From Bacteroidota bacterium (GTDB taxonomy: Bacteria > Bacteroidota > Bacteroidia > NS11-12g > UBA955), in NCBI GenBank assembly GCA_027488835.1, contig JAIYAW010000002.1, forward strand, positions 62,001 through 126,000: a stretch of 64,000 nucleotides of DNA, in the 5' to 3' direction. Under the pieces are notes generated by a model that saw only the letters and a list, made by a program, of their open reading frames with translations, did not search any database and was not told where the DNA came from. Of this stretch, positions 47,601 through 54,960 are shown one piece after another; within the stretch, counting starts at the first letter, position 1, and each line of letters opens with the position of its first letter. The position numbers were made by a program, and so were the translations under genes.

Positions 47601-47663
47601 AATCTCGATACTCCAGAGAAATCAGAGAAACCTCAAGCTAAACCAGAAAACAAGAAAAAATAG
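44646..47663 (+). CDS. Large exported tetratricopeptide-repeat protein
   Basis: A 1005-residue protein. A signal peptide (about 1-19, ending SVNAQ) precedes a nearly continuous series of TPR units. Examples are YEEGRYNAAISQFDEYF, YRKEKYSTALSYYRSV, YQLSKYDEAIAELNQL, AKTGDYSSSLQWFRLV, YKSRNWDGAISLFDKCI, FTKKNYSDAAMYFSEF and FAKEGDLFNAKVTWNTI. The C-terminal 20 residues are Lys/Pro/Glu-rich (EKPQAKPENKKK). It should act as a periplasmic or outer-membrane-associated scaffold. Bacteroidota use such proteins in envelope assembly, but the specific role is unknown. It has its own promoter box and terminator. No TGAGGGA copy occurs in its 3 kb. Confidence 0.85.
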   Translation: MRKSLFFILLLMCSSVNAQQHAVNQYPQIYFDRGVELYEEGRYNAAISQFDEYFRNSNSALINTDASFYYAMSKLKAEHDDAVASVVSFLNQNPNSVKSSLANMALGDFYYRKEKYSTALSYYRSVDFGGVSLDIRDQFQFRKGFCCVFTKKFKEAKQELEPVSKHGGQYQTLSKYYYGYACLMEKDHENALLAFQSIKDKKFEKVRFYIAQVYYQLSKYDEAIAELNQLSSSKVALKEIEWLKGKCYFRKKNFENASISFGRSGMSPESMKAQEQFEIGYAFAKTGDYSSSLQWFRLVAKNNDSLAQIASFELGNSLLKLKNFREAMNAYSEVWRTGFNEEIAEISLFTQAKIAVQLGESNSTTLLDKYIKLFPKTTNAKEASKLKARLLLNTDKYREAVAILEGIDDLDPQTEEIYQKVTLARGMELYKSRNWDGAISLFDKCIKKQANKLFSAEASYWKAESIWQSGNSEVAMTAFKDFLEMTQSNKIDVFPYAYYSLGYIQFTKKNYSDAAMYFSEFTSKVSGLRYDERLVHDAYLRLGDCYIMTKNLESSVKAYAYVSGKNGADADYALYQSGIIYGLLSKSDEKVGALKRLNQAFPKSRFTIDAYNDIATEYMLTKRFSEAEVYYNKILNEFPGNALTSRAYSTLGKIYYNEKKIDQSVGAYTSLYDKFQGTSEAKSAAEMVRTIYTDAGRAKDYIKWASTRLGISKMEEDSLMYETAMNAYDREDFALSVKSFESYLQEMPAGNFVIAAHYYKAMAYETLKQPQKAIDGYQYVSKANTIEYKEDATLSVLRIYGNNATCEEILPYVEILEQITKSKDIQRRAWKSLMFCYSKSNNTEGLKKVAAKVMEDNSSDEDMKFESKMILAKSDIASGDRTKAFVSLKDLYTNNTTRFGAEAKYLEAELLLTIDSIEPCKEACYAVLDVFNAYDLWVGKSLLLLGDAFAKEGDLFNAKVTWNTIVENFSDKIILADAKKRLKENNLDTPEKSEKPQAKPENKKK

Positions 47664-47685
47664 TAGTCGATTTTTTATAGTAATC

Positions 47686-47717
47686 AAAAAACGGGAAGGG
47701 AAACCTTCCCGTTTTTT
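47686..47717 (+). terminator. Intrinsic terminator of the TPR gene
   Basis: Perfect 14-base stem AAAAAACGGGAAGG / CCTTCCCGTTTTTT with a GAAA loop and further T. Confidence 0.93.
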
Positions 47718-47724
47718 TTCATAA

Positions 47725-47750
47725 AAAAAGCGCAGTCTCCTGCGCTTTTT
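47725..47750 (-). terminator. Intrinsic terminator of the coiled-coil protein gene
   Basis: 10-base stem AAAAAGCGCA / TGCGCTTTTT with a 6-base loop, and a minus-strand T run beyond it. It lies 8 bases from the plus-strand terminator, so the two convergent genes each have their own. Confidence 0.85.
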
Positions 47751-47770
47751 AAAATATGTTAGGAATAAGA

Positions 47771-48688
47771 TTATTTCAAATCAATTACACTTGATCCCAT
47801 TAAATAACCTTCAGTAAATAATTCAATTGAATATTTGCCTTTGGTTAATTTGTTCGTAGGCTTCCAAACTGTTGCAGGAACTTGTTTGCTGTCTTTTTCA
47901 AAAACAACATTCGTTTTATATGAATATTTGGTAGATTTTCCGTCTGATAATTCAGCAATTCCACCTTCTCCGTCGCGGCTAAGTGTAACACCTTCCGGCC
48001 CGGTAATTTTAATGTAAATGTTTCTTTCACCAGCTTCTGCTACTTTATTCTCAGCAAGATTAAAACTAATTCTCAATGCTTCAACATCTTTTGCTCTGTT
48101 TGTATTTGTTTCTTTTTTAGTAATCCATTGTTTCTTTAAAGTTTCAATTCTGATTTCGCTACTTTGAATTCTTGCAGCTAAGTTTTTTAATCTGCGACCC
48201 TCTTTTGTCAATATAGTGTTGTCATTGGTTAATTGGTCATTTGCCGTTGCTAATGTTGCATTTTTCTCTTTTAGTTCGATATTTTCTTTCTCTAATTGTG
48301 CCAATCGATCTCCCATCACAGCCAATTTTTTCGTCAATTCATTTATTAACTGTTGATTTTTGTCGCCGCTCACATTTGCTTGGCGCAATTGAAATGCCAA
48401 ACGGGCAATTTCATTCCCTTTTTCTGCAAGTTCTTTAGAAATCTTTTTATTTGCAGATGACATTGCTGAGCTATCTGTTTTGTATTGCGCAATCATCGCA
48501 TCTGCCGCAGCCAATAAATTTTCTTTTTGCTTAATTGTACCAGCAAGTGAAGAGTTTTCGGTTGTTAAAGCATCTCTTGTAGAGTTTCCTTTTTGCCATA
48601 AATAAAATAATCCCAAATTGAATAATAATAGGATAACGATAATTGCATACAATATTGATTTATTGTTGCCCTCTTGTTGGTTTTGCAT
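47771..48688 (-). CDS. Membrane-anchored coiled-coil protein of unknown function
   Basis: A 305-residue protein. A short cytoplasmic N-terminus (MQNQQEGNNKS) is followed by one membrane helix (about 12-30), a long heptad-rich coiled coil (about 40-190, with ELAEKGNEIARLAFQL and LAQLEKENIELKEKNATL), and a C-terminal beta-type domain of about 100 residues (IYIKITGPEGVTLSRD, GKYSIELFTEGYLMG). The layout suggests a periplasm-facing or cell-envelope spacer protein. I do not recognise the family. It is divergent from rfbC, with 69 bases between starts. Confidence 0.75.
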   Translation of the reverse strand: MQNQQEGNNKSILYAIIVILLLFNLGLFYLWQKGNSTRDALTTENSSLAGTIKQKENLLAAADAMIAQYKTDSSAMSSANKKISKELAEKGNEIARLAFQLRQANVSGDKNQQLINELTKKLAVMGDRLAQLEKENIELKEKNATLATANDQLTNDNTILTKEGRRLKNLAARIQSSEIRIETLKKQWITKKETNTNRAKDVEALRISFNLAENKVAEAGERNIYIKITGPEGVTLSRDGEGGIAELSDGKSTKYSYKTNVVFEKDSKQVPATVWKPTNKLTKGKYSIELFTEGYLMGSSVIDLK

Positions 48689-48757
48689 AGTAAATAGTTT
48701 TAAGTTTATGTGATTGAGTTAACAAATTAACGTAATTTTACGCACTTTATTATAAAA

Positions 48758-49297
48758 ATGCAAATTGAATCATTATTAACAGGACTTTATTTGATTAAAC
48801 CTAAGGTATTTGAAGACCACCGTGGTCACTTTTTTGAAAGTTTTAGGGAGGATGTGTTGAAGGAAAATGGCGTAGAAACCAATTTTGTTCAAGACAATCA
48901 AAGCTTATCTCAGAAAGGAATATTACGTGGTTTACATTTTCAATCGCCGCCATTTTCACAAGGTAAATTTGTACGGGTAATAAAAGGAGCTGTTTTAGAT
49001 GTAGCTCTTGATATTAGAAAAGAGTCTGACACCTATGGAAAATTCGTATGTGTAGAATTGACGGAGAAAAACTTTAATATGCTCTATATACCTCCGGGAT
49101 TTGCGCATGGTTTTTTAACATTAGAAGATAATACAATATTTACGTACAAATGCACTGATTATTACCATCCAGAGGTGGAAGGTGGTGTTTTATGGAATTC
49201 TCCGGAATTGAATATTCCTTGGAATATAGAAAATCCAGTCTTGTCGGTTAAAGACATTTCATTACCTACATTTTCTGAATTTGTATCCCCATTTTAA
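48758..49297 (+). CDS. rfbC: dTDP-4-dehydrorhamnose 3,5-epimerase
   Basis: It epimerises dTDP-4-keto-6-deoxyglucose at C3 and C5 in dTDP-L-rhamnose synthesis. The 179 residues form the usual cupin. VFEDHRGHFFESF starts the domain, and GILRGLHFQSPPFSQGKFVRV contains the catalytic His (about residue 66). LDVALDIRKES holds the paired Asp, and FTYKCTDYYHPEVEGG carries the catalytic Tyr. Rhamnose partners rfbA, rfbB and rfbD are not in the window. The two glycosyltransferases at 42-44 kb may draw on the sugar, by inference. Confidence 0.95.
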   Translation: MQIESLLTGLYLIKPKVFEDHRGHFFESFREDVLKENGVETNFVQDNQSLSQKGILRGLHFQSPPFSQGKFVRVIKGAVLDVALDIRKESDTYGKFVCVELTEKNFNMLYIPPGFAHGFLTLEDNTIFTYKCTDYYHPEVEGGVLWNSPELNIPWNIENPVLSVKDISLPTFSEFVSPF

Positions 49298-49306
49298 ATT
49301 AGGGAA

Positions 49307-49639
49307 ATGAAAGATATGTCAATTTCTGAACTTCAATCTGAAGTAGATAATTGGATCAAAACTGTGGGGGTTCGTTATTTTTCTGAACTTACCAACCTTG
49401 CCATTCTAACAGAGGAAGTAGGTGAATTGGCTCGAATTATGGCCCGGAAATATGGTGATCAGTCATTTAAAGAAAATGAACTGAATCTCGATTTGGCCGA
49501 TGAAATGGCAGATGTATTGTGGGTTTTGATTTGTTTGGCAAATCAAACAGGGGTAAATTTAACAGAAGCCATAGAAAAAAACATACAAAAAAAGACAATT
49601 CGAGATTCAGACAGGCACAAAAAAAACGATAAATTATAG
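49307..49639 (+). CDS. MazG-like nucleotide pyrophosphohydrolase
   Basis: A 110-residue single-domain all-alpha NTP pyrophosphatase. The metal-binding Glu cluster is in LTEEVGELARIMARKYGDQ (about 31-49), and the second motif is LADEMADVLWVLICLANQTG (about 64-83), i.e. the ExxE and ExxD pattern of MazG-type enzymes. They hydrolyse NTPs or modified dNTPs as house-cleaning. It lies 9 bases after rfbC and probably shares its transcript. An ATG four codons inside (MSIS) is an equally plausible start. Confidence 0.88.
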   Translation: MKDMSISELQSEVDNWIKTVGVRYFSELTNLAILTEEVGELARIMARKYGDQSFKENELNLDLADEMADVLWVLICLANQTGVNLTEAIEKNIQKKTIRDSDRHKKNDKL

Positions 49640-49680
49640 GATTTGGTCAAATTCAAAAACAATCCATCCTAATTTTTTGT

Positions 49681-49688
49681 TAATTTTG
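49681..49688 (+). promoter_or_regulatory. -7 promoter box TAATTTTG of the mevalonate operon
   Basis: Perfect TAnnTTTG, 7 bases before the TTG start of fni. Confidence 0.6.
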
Positions 49689-49695
49689 TAAAACT

Positions 49696-50703
49696 TTGTC
49701 AGACCAATCGTTACACACTCGCAAATTAGACCATATTCAATTGGCCTTTCAATCTCAGTTATCTGAACAAGATTCGCGTTTTTATTACGAACCTCTGTTT
49801 TCTGCATCACCAATTTCTGGATGTATTCCGCCGATGCAAATGGCCGGTAAAATTATGCGATTTCCTCTCTGGATTAGCAGCATGACGGGTGGCGCGGAAT
49901 TGGCAGGTGACATTAATAGAAACTTAGCAATTGCTTGCAAAGAATTTGGCTTGGGAATGGGATTGGGCTCGTGCAGACCAGTTTTGGTAGATGCTTCAAA
50001 CGCCAAAGATTTTGCAGTTCGTAAGTTCATAGGAAATCAACCCCTGTATGCAAATTTGGGTATTGCACAAATCGAAGAATTATTTGCATCAAAACAAGAG
50101 AATAAAATTTCTGAGTTGGTTGATTTGTTAGAGGCGGATGGACTCATCATTCATGTGAATCCATTGCAAGAGTGGTTTCAGCCTGAAGGTGACAAGTTTC
50201 AATTGCCTCCCATTGACACAATAAAAAGGGTGATTGACAAATTCCATTTTCCCATTATGGTGAAAGAAGTTGGTCAAGGATTCGGACCAAAGTCCCTCAA
50301 TGCATTGATGAAATTACCTTTGGAAGCTGTTGATTTTGGCGCTTTTGGAGGGACGAATTTCAGCGTTCTTGAAAGTTTGCGCAGAACCGATGTAAGAAAG
50401 GAATCCTGGGAAAGTGCAACACATATTGGACATACTGCATTGGAAATGTCGGAATGGGTGATAGATGGTTTAAATCATAATCCCGGTGAAATCAAAGCCA
50501 AATCTGTTATCGTTTCAGGTGGAATTAATAATTTCTTAGATGGCTATTATTTCTTGAAATCAATCCCTCATAAAACGTTATATGCCCATGCTTCTTTGTT
50601 TTTGAAATATGCAATGCAGGGAGAACAAGAATTATTGACATTTGTTGAAAGTCAAGTCCAAGGACTAGAAATGGCTCAAACTTATCTTACATTAAAAAAA
50701 TGA
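49696..50703 (+). CDS. fni: Type 2 isopentenyl-diphosphate isomerase
   Basis: An FMN- and NADPH-dependent enzyme that interconverts IPP and DMAPP. The 335 residues fit the type 2 family. Visible are ISSMTGGAELAGDINRNLAI, LGMGLGSCRPVL, PLYANLGIAQ, VKEVGQGFGPKSL, VDFGAFGGTNFSVLE and VIVSGGINNFLDGYYFLKS. No ATG exists at the N-terminus. TTG 49696 gives MSDQSLHTRKLDHIQLAF, matching the family start, and sits 7 bases after the -7 box. It is the first gene of the six-gene mevalonate operon and overlaps HMG-CoA reductase by four bases (ATGA). Confidence 0.95.
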   Translation: MSDQSLHTRKLDHIQLAFQSQLSEQDSRFYYEPLFSASPISGCIPPMQMAGKIMRFPLWISSMTGGAELAGDINRNLAIACKEFGLGMGLGSCRPVLVDASNAKDFAVRKFIGNQPLYANLGIAQIEELFASKQENKISELVDLLEADGLIIHVNPLQEWFQPEGDKFQLPPIDTIKRVIDKFHFPIMVKEVGQGFGPKSLNALMKLPLEAVDFGAFGGTNFSVLESLRRTDVRKESWESATHIGHTALEMSEWVIDGLNHNPGEIKAKSVIVSGGINNFLDGYYFLKSIPHKTLYAHASLFLKYAMQGEQELLTFVESQVQGLEMAQTYLTLKK

Positions 50704-52052
50704 TGAAAAACGAACCAATCAAAGGATTTAGTAAATATACAAAAGAAGCCAAGATAGAATGGCTTATTGATAATTATACCAATCAACCTGATGAATCCCG
50801 TCAAATGATTGAGGGATATTGGCATGCACAACCTGAAGTGCAAAAATTACACGATGAATTTATTGAAAATACAATCAGTAATTTTTACATGCCGTTTGGT
50901 GTTGCGCCTAATTTTTTAATCAATAACAAGATGTACGCAATTCCAATGGCTATTGAAGAAAGTAGCGTTGTGGCTGCTGCATCTAAATCTGCAAATTTTT
51001 GGTTAGAACGCGGCGGATTCAAAACCGAGGTAATTGGAATGGTAAAAGTGGGTCATGTTCACTTTTTGTGGGAGGGTTCAGACCTAAATTGGTTAACGGA
51101 ATTATTTGAAAGCAATAAGAATTTATTCTATACCAATACAGAAGACATTACCAAAAACATGAGAATTCGTGGGGGAGGAATTCAAGAAATTACTTTGTTG
51201 AATAAAACCGAATTCGAATCTGGATACTTTCAAATTGAGGTGAAATTTGATACCCGCGATAGTATGGGTGCTAATTTTATAAATAGTTGTTTAGAAGAAA
51301 TTGCCAAAACTTGGAAGCAATTGGTTGACGACAGAGAGTCTGATAATCAGCCAAATGTTACCATTGTAATGAGTATATTAAGTAATTTCACTCCTGAGTG
51401 CTTAGTGAGGGCTGAGGTTTCTTGCGCCATAGAAGACATTAATGAGGGAAGTGGAATAGGAAATCAAGAGTTTGCTGATAAATTCTGCAGGGCCATCAGA
51501 ATTGCTTCTATCGAACCTTACAGGGCTGTTACCCACAACAAAGGTATCATGAATGGAATTGATGCTGTAATTATTGCAACTGGAAATGACTTTCGTGCCA
51601 CTGAAGCTTGTGCCCATGCCTATGCCGCAAAAGATGGCCGATATACGAGTTTAACTCATGCTTCTGCCAAAGATGGAATTTTCAAGTTTTGGATAGAAAT
51701 GCCACTTTCAATTGGTACCGTTGGTGGAATAACAAGTTTACATCCCATGGTTAAATTTGCACATGAACTTTTGGGTTATCCCAATGCTTCTGGCTTAATG
51801 GAAATTGTTGCCGTTGCAGGTTTGGCTCAGAATTTTAGTGCTGTTCGTTCTTTGATTACAAGCGGTATTCAAAAAGGACACATGAAAATGCACCTGTTGA
51901 ATATTTTAAATCAACTCGAAGCTACTGATGAGGAGAAAGTTGAAATTGTAAACTACTTTAAAGATAAAGTGGTGAGTTTCAGCAATGCAGTTGAAATATT
52001 TTGTAAAATAAGAGGAATTTCAGCCGATTCTTTGACTTCTCACAAAAAATAA
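50700..52052 (+). CDS. mvaA: Hydroxymethylglutaryl-CoA reductase (class II-like)
   Basis: It reduces HMG-CoA to mevalonate, the committed step of the pathway. The 450 residues have no membrane anchor, as in class II enzymes. Key segments are FYMPFGVAPNFLINNKMYAI, the catalytic Glu in IPMAIEESSVVAAASKSA, DTRDSMGANFINSCLEEI, the catalytic Lys in AYAAKDGRYTSLTHAS, the NMNGID-like KGIMNGIDAV, and the late His in IQKGHMKMHL. In the operon a biosynthetic role is clear. It overlaps fni by 4 bases and the next kinase gene by one base. Confidence 0.95.
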   Translation: MMKNEPIKGFSKYTKEAKIEWLIDNYTNQPDESRQMIEGYWHAQPEVQKLHDEFIENTISNFYMPFGVAPNFLINNKMYAIPMAIEESSVVAAASKSANFWLERGGFKTEVIGMVKVGHVHFLWEGSDLNWLTELFESNKNLFYTNTEDITKNMRIRGGGIQEITLLNKTEFESGYFQIEVKFDTRDSMGANFINSCLEEIAKTWKQLVDDRESDNQPNVTIVMSILSNFTPECLVRAEVSCAIEDINEGSGIGNQEFADKFCRAIRIASIEPYRAVTHNKGIMNGIDAVIIATGNDFRATEACAHAYAAKDGRYTSLTHASAKDGIFKFWIEMPLSIGTVGGITSLHPMVKFAHELLGYPNASGLMEIVAVAGLAQNFSAVRSLITSGIQKGHMKMHLLNILNQLEATDEEKVEIVNYFKDKVVSFSNAVEIFCKIRGISADSLTSHKK

Positions 52053-52987
52053 TGCGTTCGTATTTCGCTCCAGGTAAAATTATGATCACCGGTGAATACC
52101 TGGTGATGAATGGATTTGAATGCTTGGCAGTACCTACCAAATTAGGACAATGGATGCATGTTTGGGAATTTGAAACACCTAAGGGGTTGTCAGATTTTAT
52201 CATGTATCAAGCCAAAGATTTAAAAGATAATGTTTGGTTCGAAACTAAAATCATCCTTCCGCATTTTGAAATTAGTGATCCCTCTCAAGTTGATAATATT
52301 CAAGTTAATCGTCTTGTTGGAATCCTAAAATTAGCGGATTCAGAATTTTGGCAAGAAGGGAAATCTTATCGAATAGAAACGGTTTTAGAATTTGAAAGAA
52401 CTTCAGGTTTGGGAAGTAGCAGTACCTTGGTTAATCTTTTTTCAGATTATTTGAATATCGATCCATTTAAAATTCAATTTGATATTTTTGGGGGAAGTGG
52501 ATATGATGTGGCTGTAGCTAAATTTCAGAAACCTTTGATTTATTGGTTAACTGAGGATGATTCTCATTGGAAATATTGGAAATTAGATAAGTCGTTAACT
52601 GAAAATTGGAATGTGGTTTTTTATGGTCAAAAAATGGATTCCAGGGCAAGTGTTTCAGGGGTTCAAGATGCTTTGAATGACATTGCTGAAGATGATTTTT
52701 ATACGGCACAGTTCGATAAAATATTAGAAATGTCAAAAAATGCTTCCGATATGATTTCTTTAGAATCGAGTTTAGAGATGTATCAAATGCTTTTGGCTCA
52801 AGCCTTGATCATTCCAACTACATACGATTTATTGGAAATAAAACCAGTAAACAAAGGATTGTGCAAATGGCTGGGCGCTTGGGGTGGTGACATGATTTTG
52901 GTGAATCAAACCATTTTAGATGCATATCCAGGGGCATTCGATAATTTTAGTATAGTGAAATGGAATGATTTGGTAATTAATGAATAA
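52052..52987 (+). CDS. GYDIA-family GHMP kinase
   Basis: A 311-residue GHMP-superfamily kinase of the Bacteroidota GYDIA type. Motif 1 is FAPGKIMITGEYLVMNGFE (about 4-22), the ATP-binding motif 2 is SGLGSSSTLVNLF, and the name motif appears as GGSGYDVAVAKF (about 148-159), with Val in place of Ile. The late motif is WLGAWGGDMIL. Its position between HMG-CoA reductase and mevalonate diphosphate decarboxylase, with a separate mevalonate kinase downstream, suggests it phosphorylates mevalonate or phosphomevalonate. No other phosphomevalonate kinase is in the operon. It overlaps the reductase by 1 base and mvaD by 8. Confidence 0.85.
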   Translation: MRSYFAPGKIMITGEYLVMNGFECLAVPTKLGQWMHVWEFETPKGLSDFIMYQAKDLKDNVWFETKIILPHFEISDPSQVDNIQVNRLVGILKLADSEFWQEGKSYRIETVLEFERTSGLGSSSTLVNLFSDYLNIDPFKIQFDIFGGSGYDVAVAKFQKPLIYWLTEDDSHWKYWKLDKSLTENWNVVFYGQKMDSRASVSGVQDALNDIAEDDFYTAQFDKILEMSKNASDMISLESSLEMYQMLLAQALIIPTTYDLLEIKPVNKGLCKWLGAWGGDMILVNQTILDAYPGAFDNFSIVKWNDLVINE

Positions 52988-54017
52988 CAAAAAGATGCAA
53001 GTGAAATACCGTTGTCCGAGCAATATTGCTTTGGTGAAATATTGGGGGAAAAAAGAAGGCGGAGTGCAATTGCCTGCAAATGCAAGTATCAGTTGGTCGC
53101 TGAGCGATTTATTTGCAGAAACTACAATGATTGCATCTACCGAAGCAGGCTCAAAACTCACATTTACGTTTAAAGGTGAATCAAAACCCTCTTTTGAACC
53201 CAAAATATTGGCATTTTTAGAGCGAATTTCGGAATACAGTGAGTTTGTTAAAACACATAATTTCATTATCGATACTGTAAATAACTTCCCTCATGGAACT
53301 GGGATAGCAAGTTCTGCTGCCGGTTTCGGAGCATTGGCAATGTGTATTGCCGATTTGGAGGGTAAATATGAAAATGATAGTGTTGAGTTTTTAGAACGTG
53401 CAAGCTTCTTTGCCCGTTTGGGTTCTGGTAGCGCATGTAGAAGTGTTTACGGCAAACCTTCCGTTTGGGGTGAACATCCTGAAATAGACAATAGCAGTGA
53501 CTTGCATGCAGTTCCTTTCGAAAAAGGGATTCATCAATCGTTGAGCAATTGGAAGGATTGTGTATTAATCGTTGATGATGGAGAAAAGAAGGTGAGTAGC
53601 ACAGCAGGACATGCTTTGCTTCAAAATCATCCATATGCTACTGCGAGATTTAAAAACGCACAACAGAATATCGTTAAAATTACCAATTATTTCCAAAGTG
53701 GAGATGTGGCTAATTTTATTGCATTGGTAGAATCCGAAGCCCTTCAATTGCATTCAATGATGATGTCCTCTATTCCATATTTTACCTTGATTAGGCCCAA
53801 TACCTTGGCTATTTTGGAGGAAATTTGGTCTTTCAGAGAAGAAACACATTTGCCTTTGGCATTTACCTTAGATGCTGGAGCAAATGTTCACCTATTGTAT
53901 GATAAACAATACGAAATAGAGGTTTCAAACTTTATTAACAATAAGTTGTTAGTATACTGCAAAAATGGTACGTATCTTTGTAGTAATATTGGAGGTACCC
54001 CTCATAAAATAGCCTAA
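52980..54017 (+). CDS. mvaD: Diphosphomevalonate decarboxylase
   Basis: It makes IPP from mevalonate 5-diphosphate with ATP. The 345 residues are normal. The N-terminal substrate loop is RCPSNIALVKYWGKKEGGVQ (about 10-29), with PANASISWSL next. The ATP motif is FPHGTGIASSAAGFGALAMC, SGSACRSVYGKPSVWG follows, and the catalytic Asp region FTLDAGANVHLLY is near the C-terminus. It overlaps the upstream kinase by 8 bases and the downstream kinase by one base (TAATG). Confidence 0.96.
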   Translation: MNNKKMQVKYRCPSNIALVKYWGKKEGGVQLPANASISWSLSDLFAETTMIASTEAGSKLTFTFKGESKPSFEPKILAFLERISEYSEFVKTHNFIIDTVNNFPHGTGIASSAAGFGALAMCIADLEGKYENDSVEFLERASFFARLGSGSACRSVYGKPSVWGEHPEIDNSSDLHAVPFEKGIHQSLSNWKDCVLIVDDGEKKVSSTAGHALLQNHPYATARFKNAQQNIVKITNYFQSGDVANFIALVESEALQLHSMMMSSIPYFTLIRPNTLAILEEIWSFREETHLPLAFTLDAGANVHLLYDKQYEIEVSNFINNKLLVYCKNGTYLCSNIGGTPHKIA

Positions 54018-54958
54018 TGTTAAAAGAGTCCTTATATTATGCCAAAATATTATTGTTTGGTGAATATGGAATCATCGAAGATTCTATGGGATTAAGCATT
54101 CCTTACACTTTTTTCAAAGGGAAATTCGAATTTTCTTCTCAGTTTAATGAAGAACAAAAAGATTCAAATGAAAGCATTGCCAAGTTTGTTGCCCATTTGA
54201 AAGTTATGGATGCAAATGGTGATTTGCCTTGTAAATTTGATTTTTCTAAAATAGAAGCCGATTTAAGCAGCGGTTTGTATTTCAATAGTAGCATTCCCCA
54301 AGGTTTTGGTGTGGGTAGTTCGGGTGCTTTGGTTGCAGCGTTATACAATCAATATGCTACAGATCAAGTAGCTGCAGACATGGTAATGAAAGGAGATAAC
54401 CTCGCCAATTTAAAAGTGATTTTATCTACCCTTGAATCTTATTTCCACGGAAAAAGCTCTGGTTTAGATCCTTTGATTTGTTATTTGAATTTGCCAATTT
54501 TGATTAAAGGCAAAGGCAATTTAGGGGCGGTTGGTATGCCTACTGAAAATATAGAAGGAAAAGGTGCTATTTTCTTGATGGATTCAGGAAGTCCCGGAAA
54601 AACCCAAGGAATGGTTGCCATTTTTCTCCAAAAATTAAAAGACGAAGGGTTCAGGAATTTAGTTAGAACCCAACTTAAAAAATACAATGATGGCGCTGTG
54701 AAATCTTTCTTGAAAGGCGAAAACAAACCATTGTTTGAGAATGTAAAAGCAATTTCTTCACTTTTTCTTGACAATTTTAAACCGATGATCCCTCAAAAAT
54801 TTGAAGGAATTTGGCGTACAGGATTAGAAACAAATGCATATTACTTAAAACTTTGTGGAAGCGGCGGTGGTGGTTTTGTTCTTGGCTTTACTCAAGATTT
54901 TGAGCAAGCTGAAAAAATGCTTAGTGGTCATAAATTACAAGTAATTTATAAGATTTAA
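54017..54958 (+). CDS. Mevalonate kinase-like GHMP kinase
   Basis: A 313-residue GHMP kinase. Motif 1 is YYAKILLFGEYGIIEDSMGL (about 7-26), where FGEYGIIEDS matches mevalonate kinases. Motif 2 is PQGFGVGSSGALVAALYN, FHGKSSGLDPLICYLN contains the catalytic Asp, and the late motif LKLCGSGGGGFVLGF is complete. Bacteroidota mevalonate operons usually hold one such kinase plus the GYDIA protein. This one is the better candidate for mevalonate 5-phosphorylation. It overlaps mvaD by one base and lies 2 bases before the prenyltransferase gene. Confidence 0.88.
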   Translation: MLKESLYYAKILLFGEYGIIEDSMGLSIPYTFFKGKFEFSSQFNEEQKDSNESIAKFVAHLKVMDANGDLPCKFDFSKIEADLSSGLYFNSSIPQGFGVGSSGALVAALYNQYATDQVAADMVMKGDNLANLKVILSTLESYFHGKSSGLDPLICYLNLPILIKGKGNLGAVGMPTENIEGKGAIFLMDSGSPGKTQGMVAIFLQKLKDEGFRNLVRTQLKKYNDGAVKSFLKGENKPLFENVKAISSLFLDNFKPMIPQKFEGIWRTGLETNAYYLKLCGSGGGGFVLGFTQDFEQAEKMLSGHKLQVIYKI

Positions 54959-54960
54959 GT

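Noticed and set aside
44646-47663. Repeats in the TPR gene as a DNA repeat array
   Set aside because: The periodicity is at protein level (about 34 residues) and the DNA of the units is divergent, so it is not a tandem DNA repeat or CRISPR.
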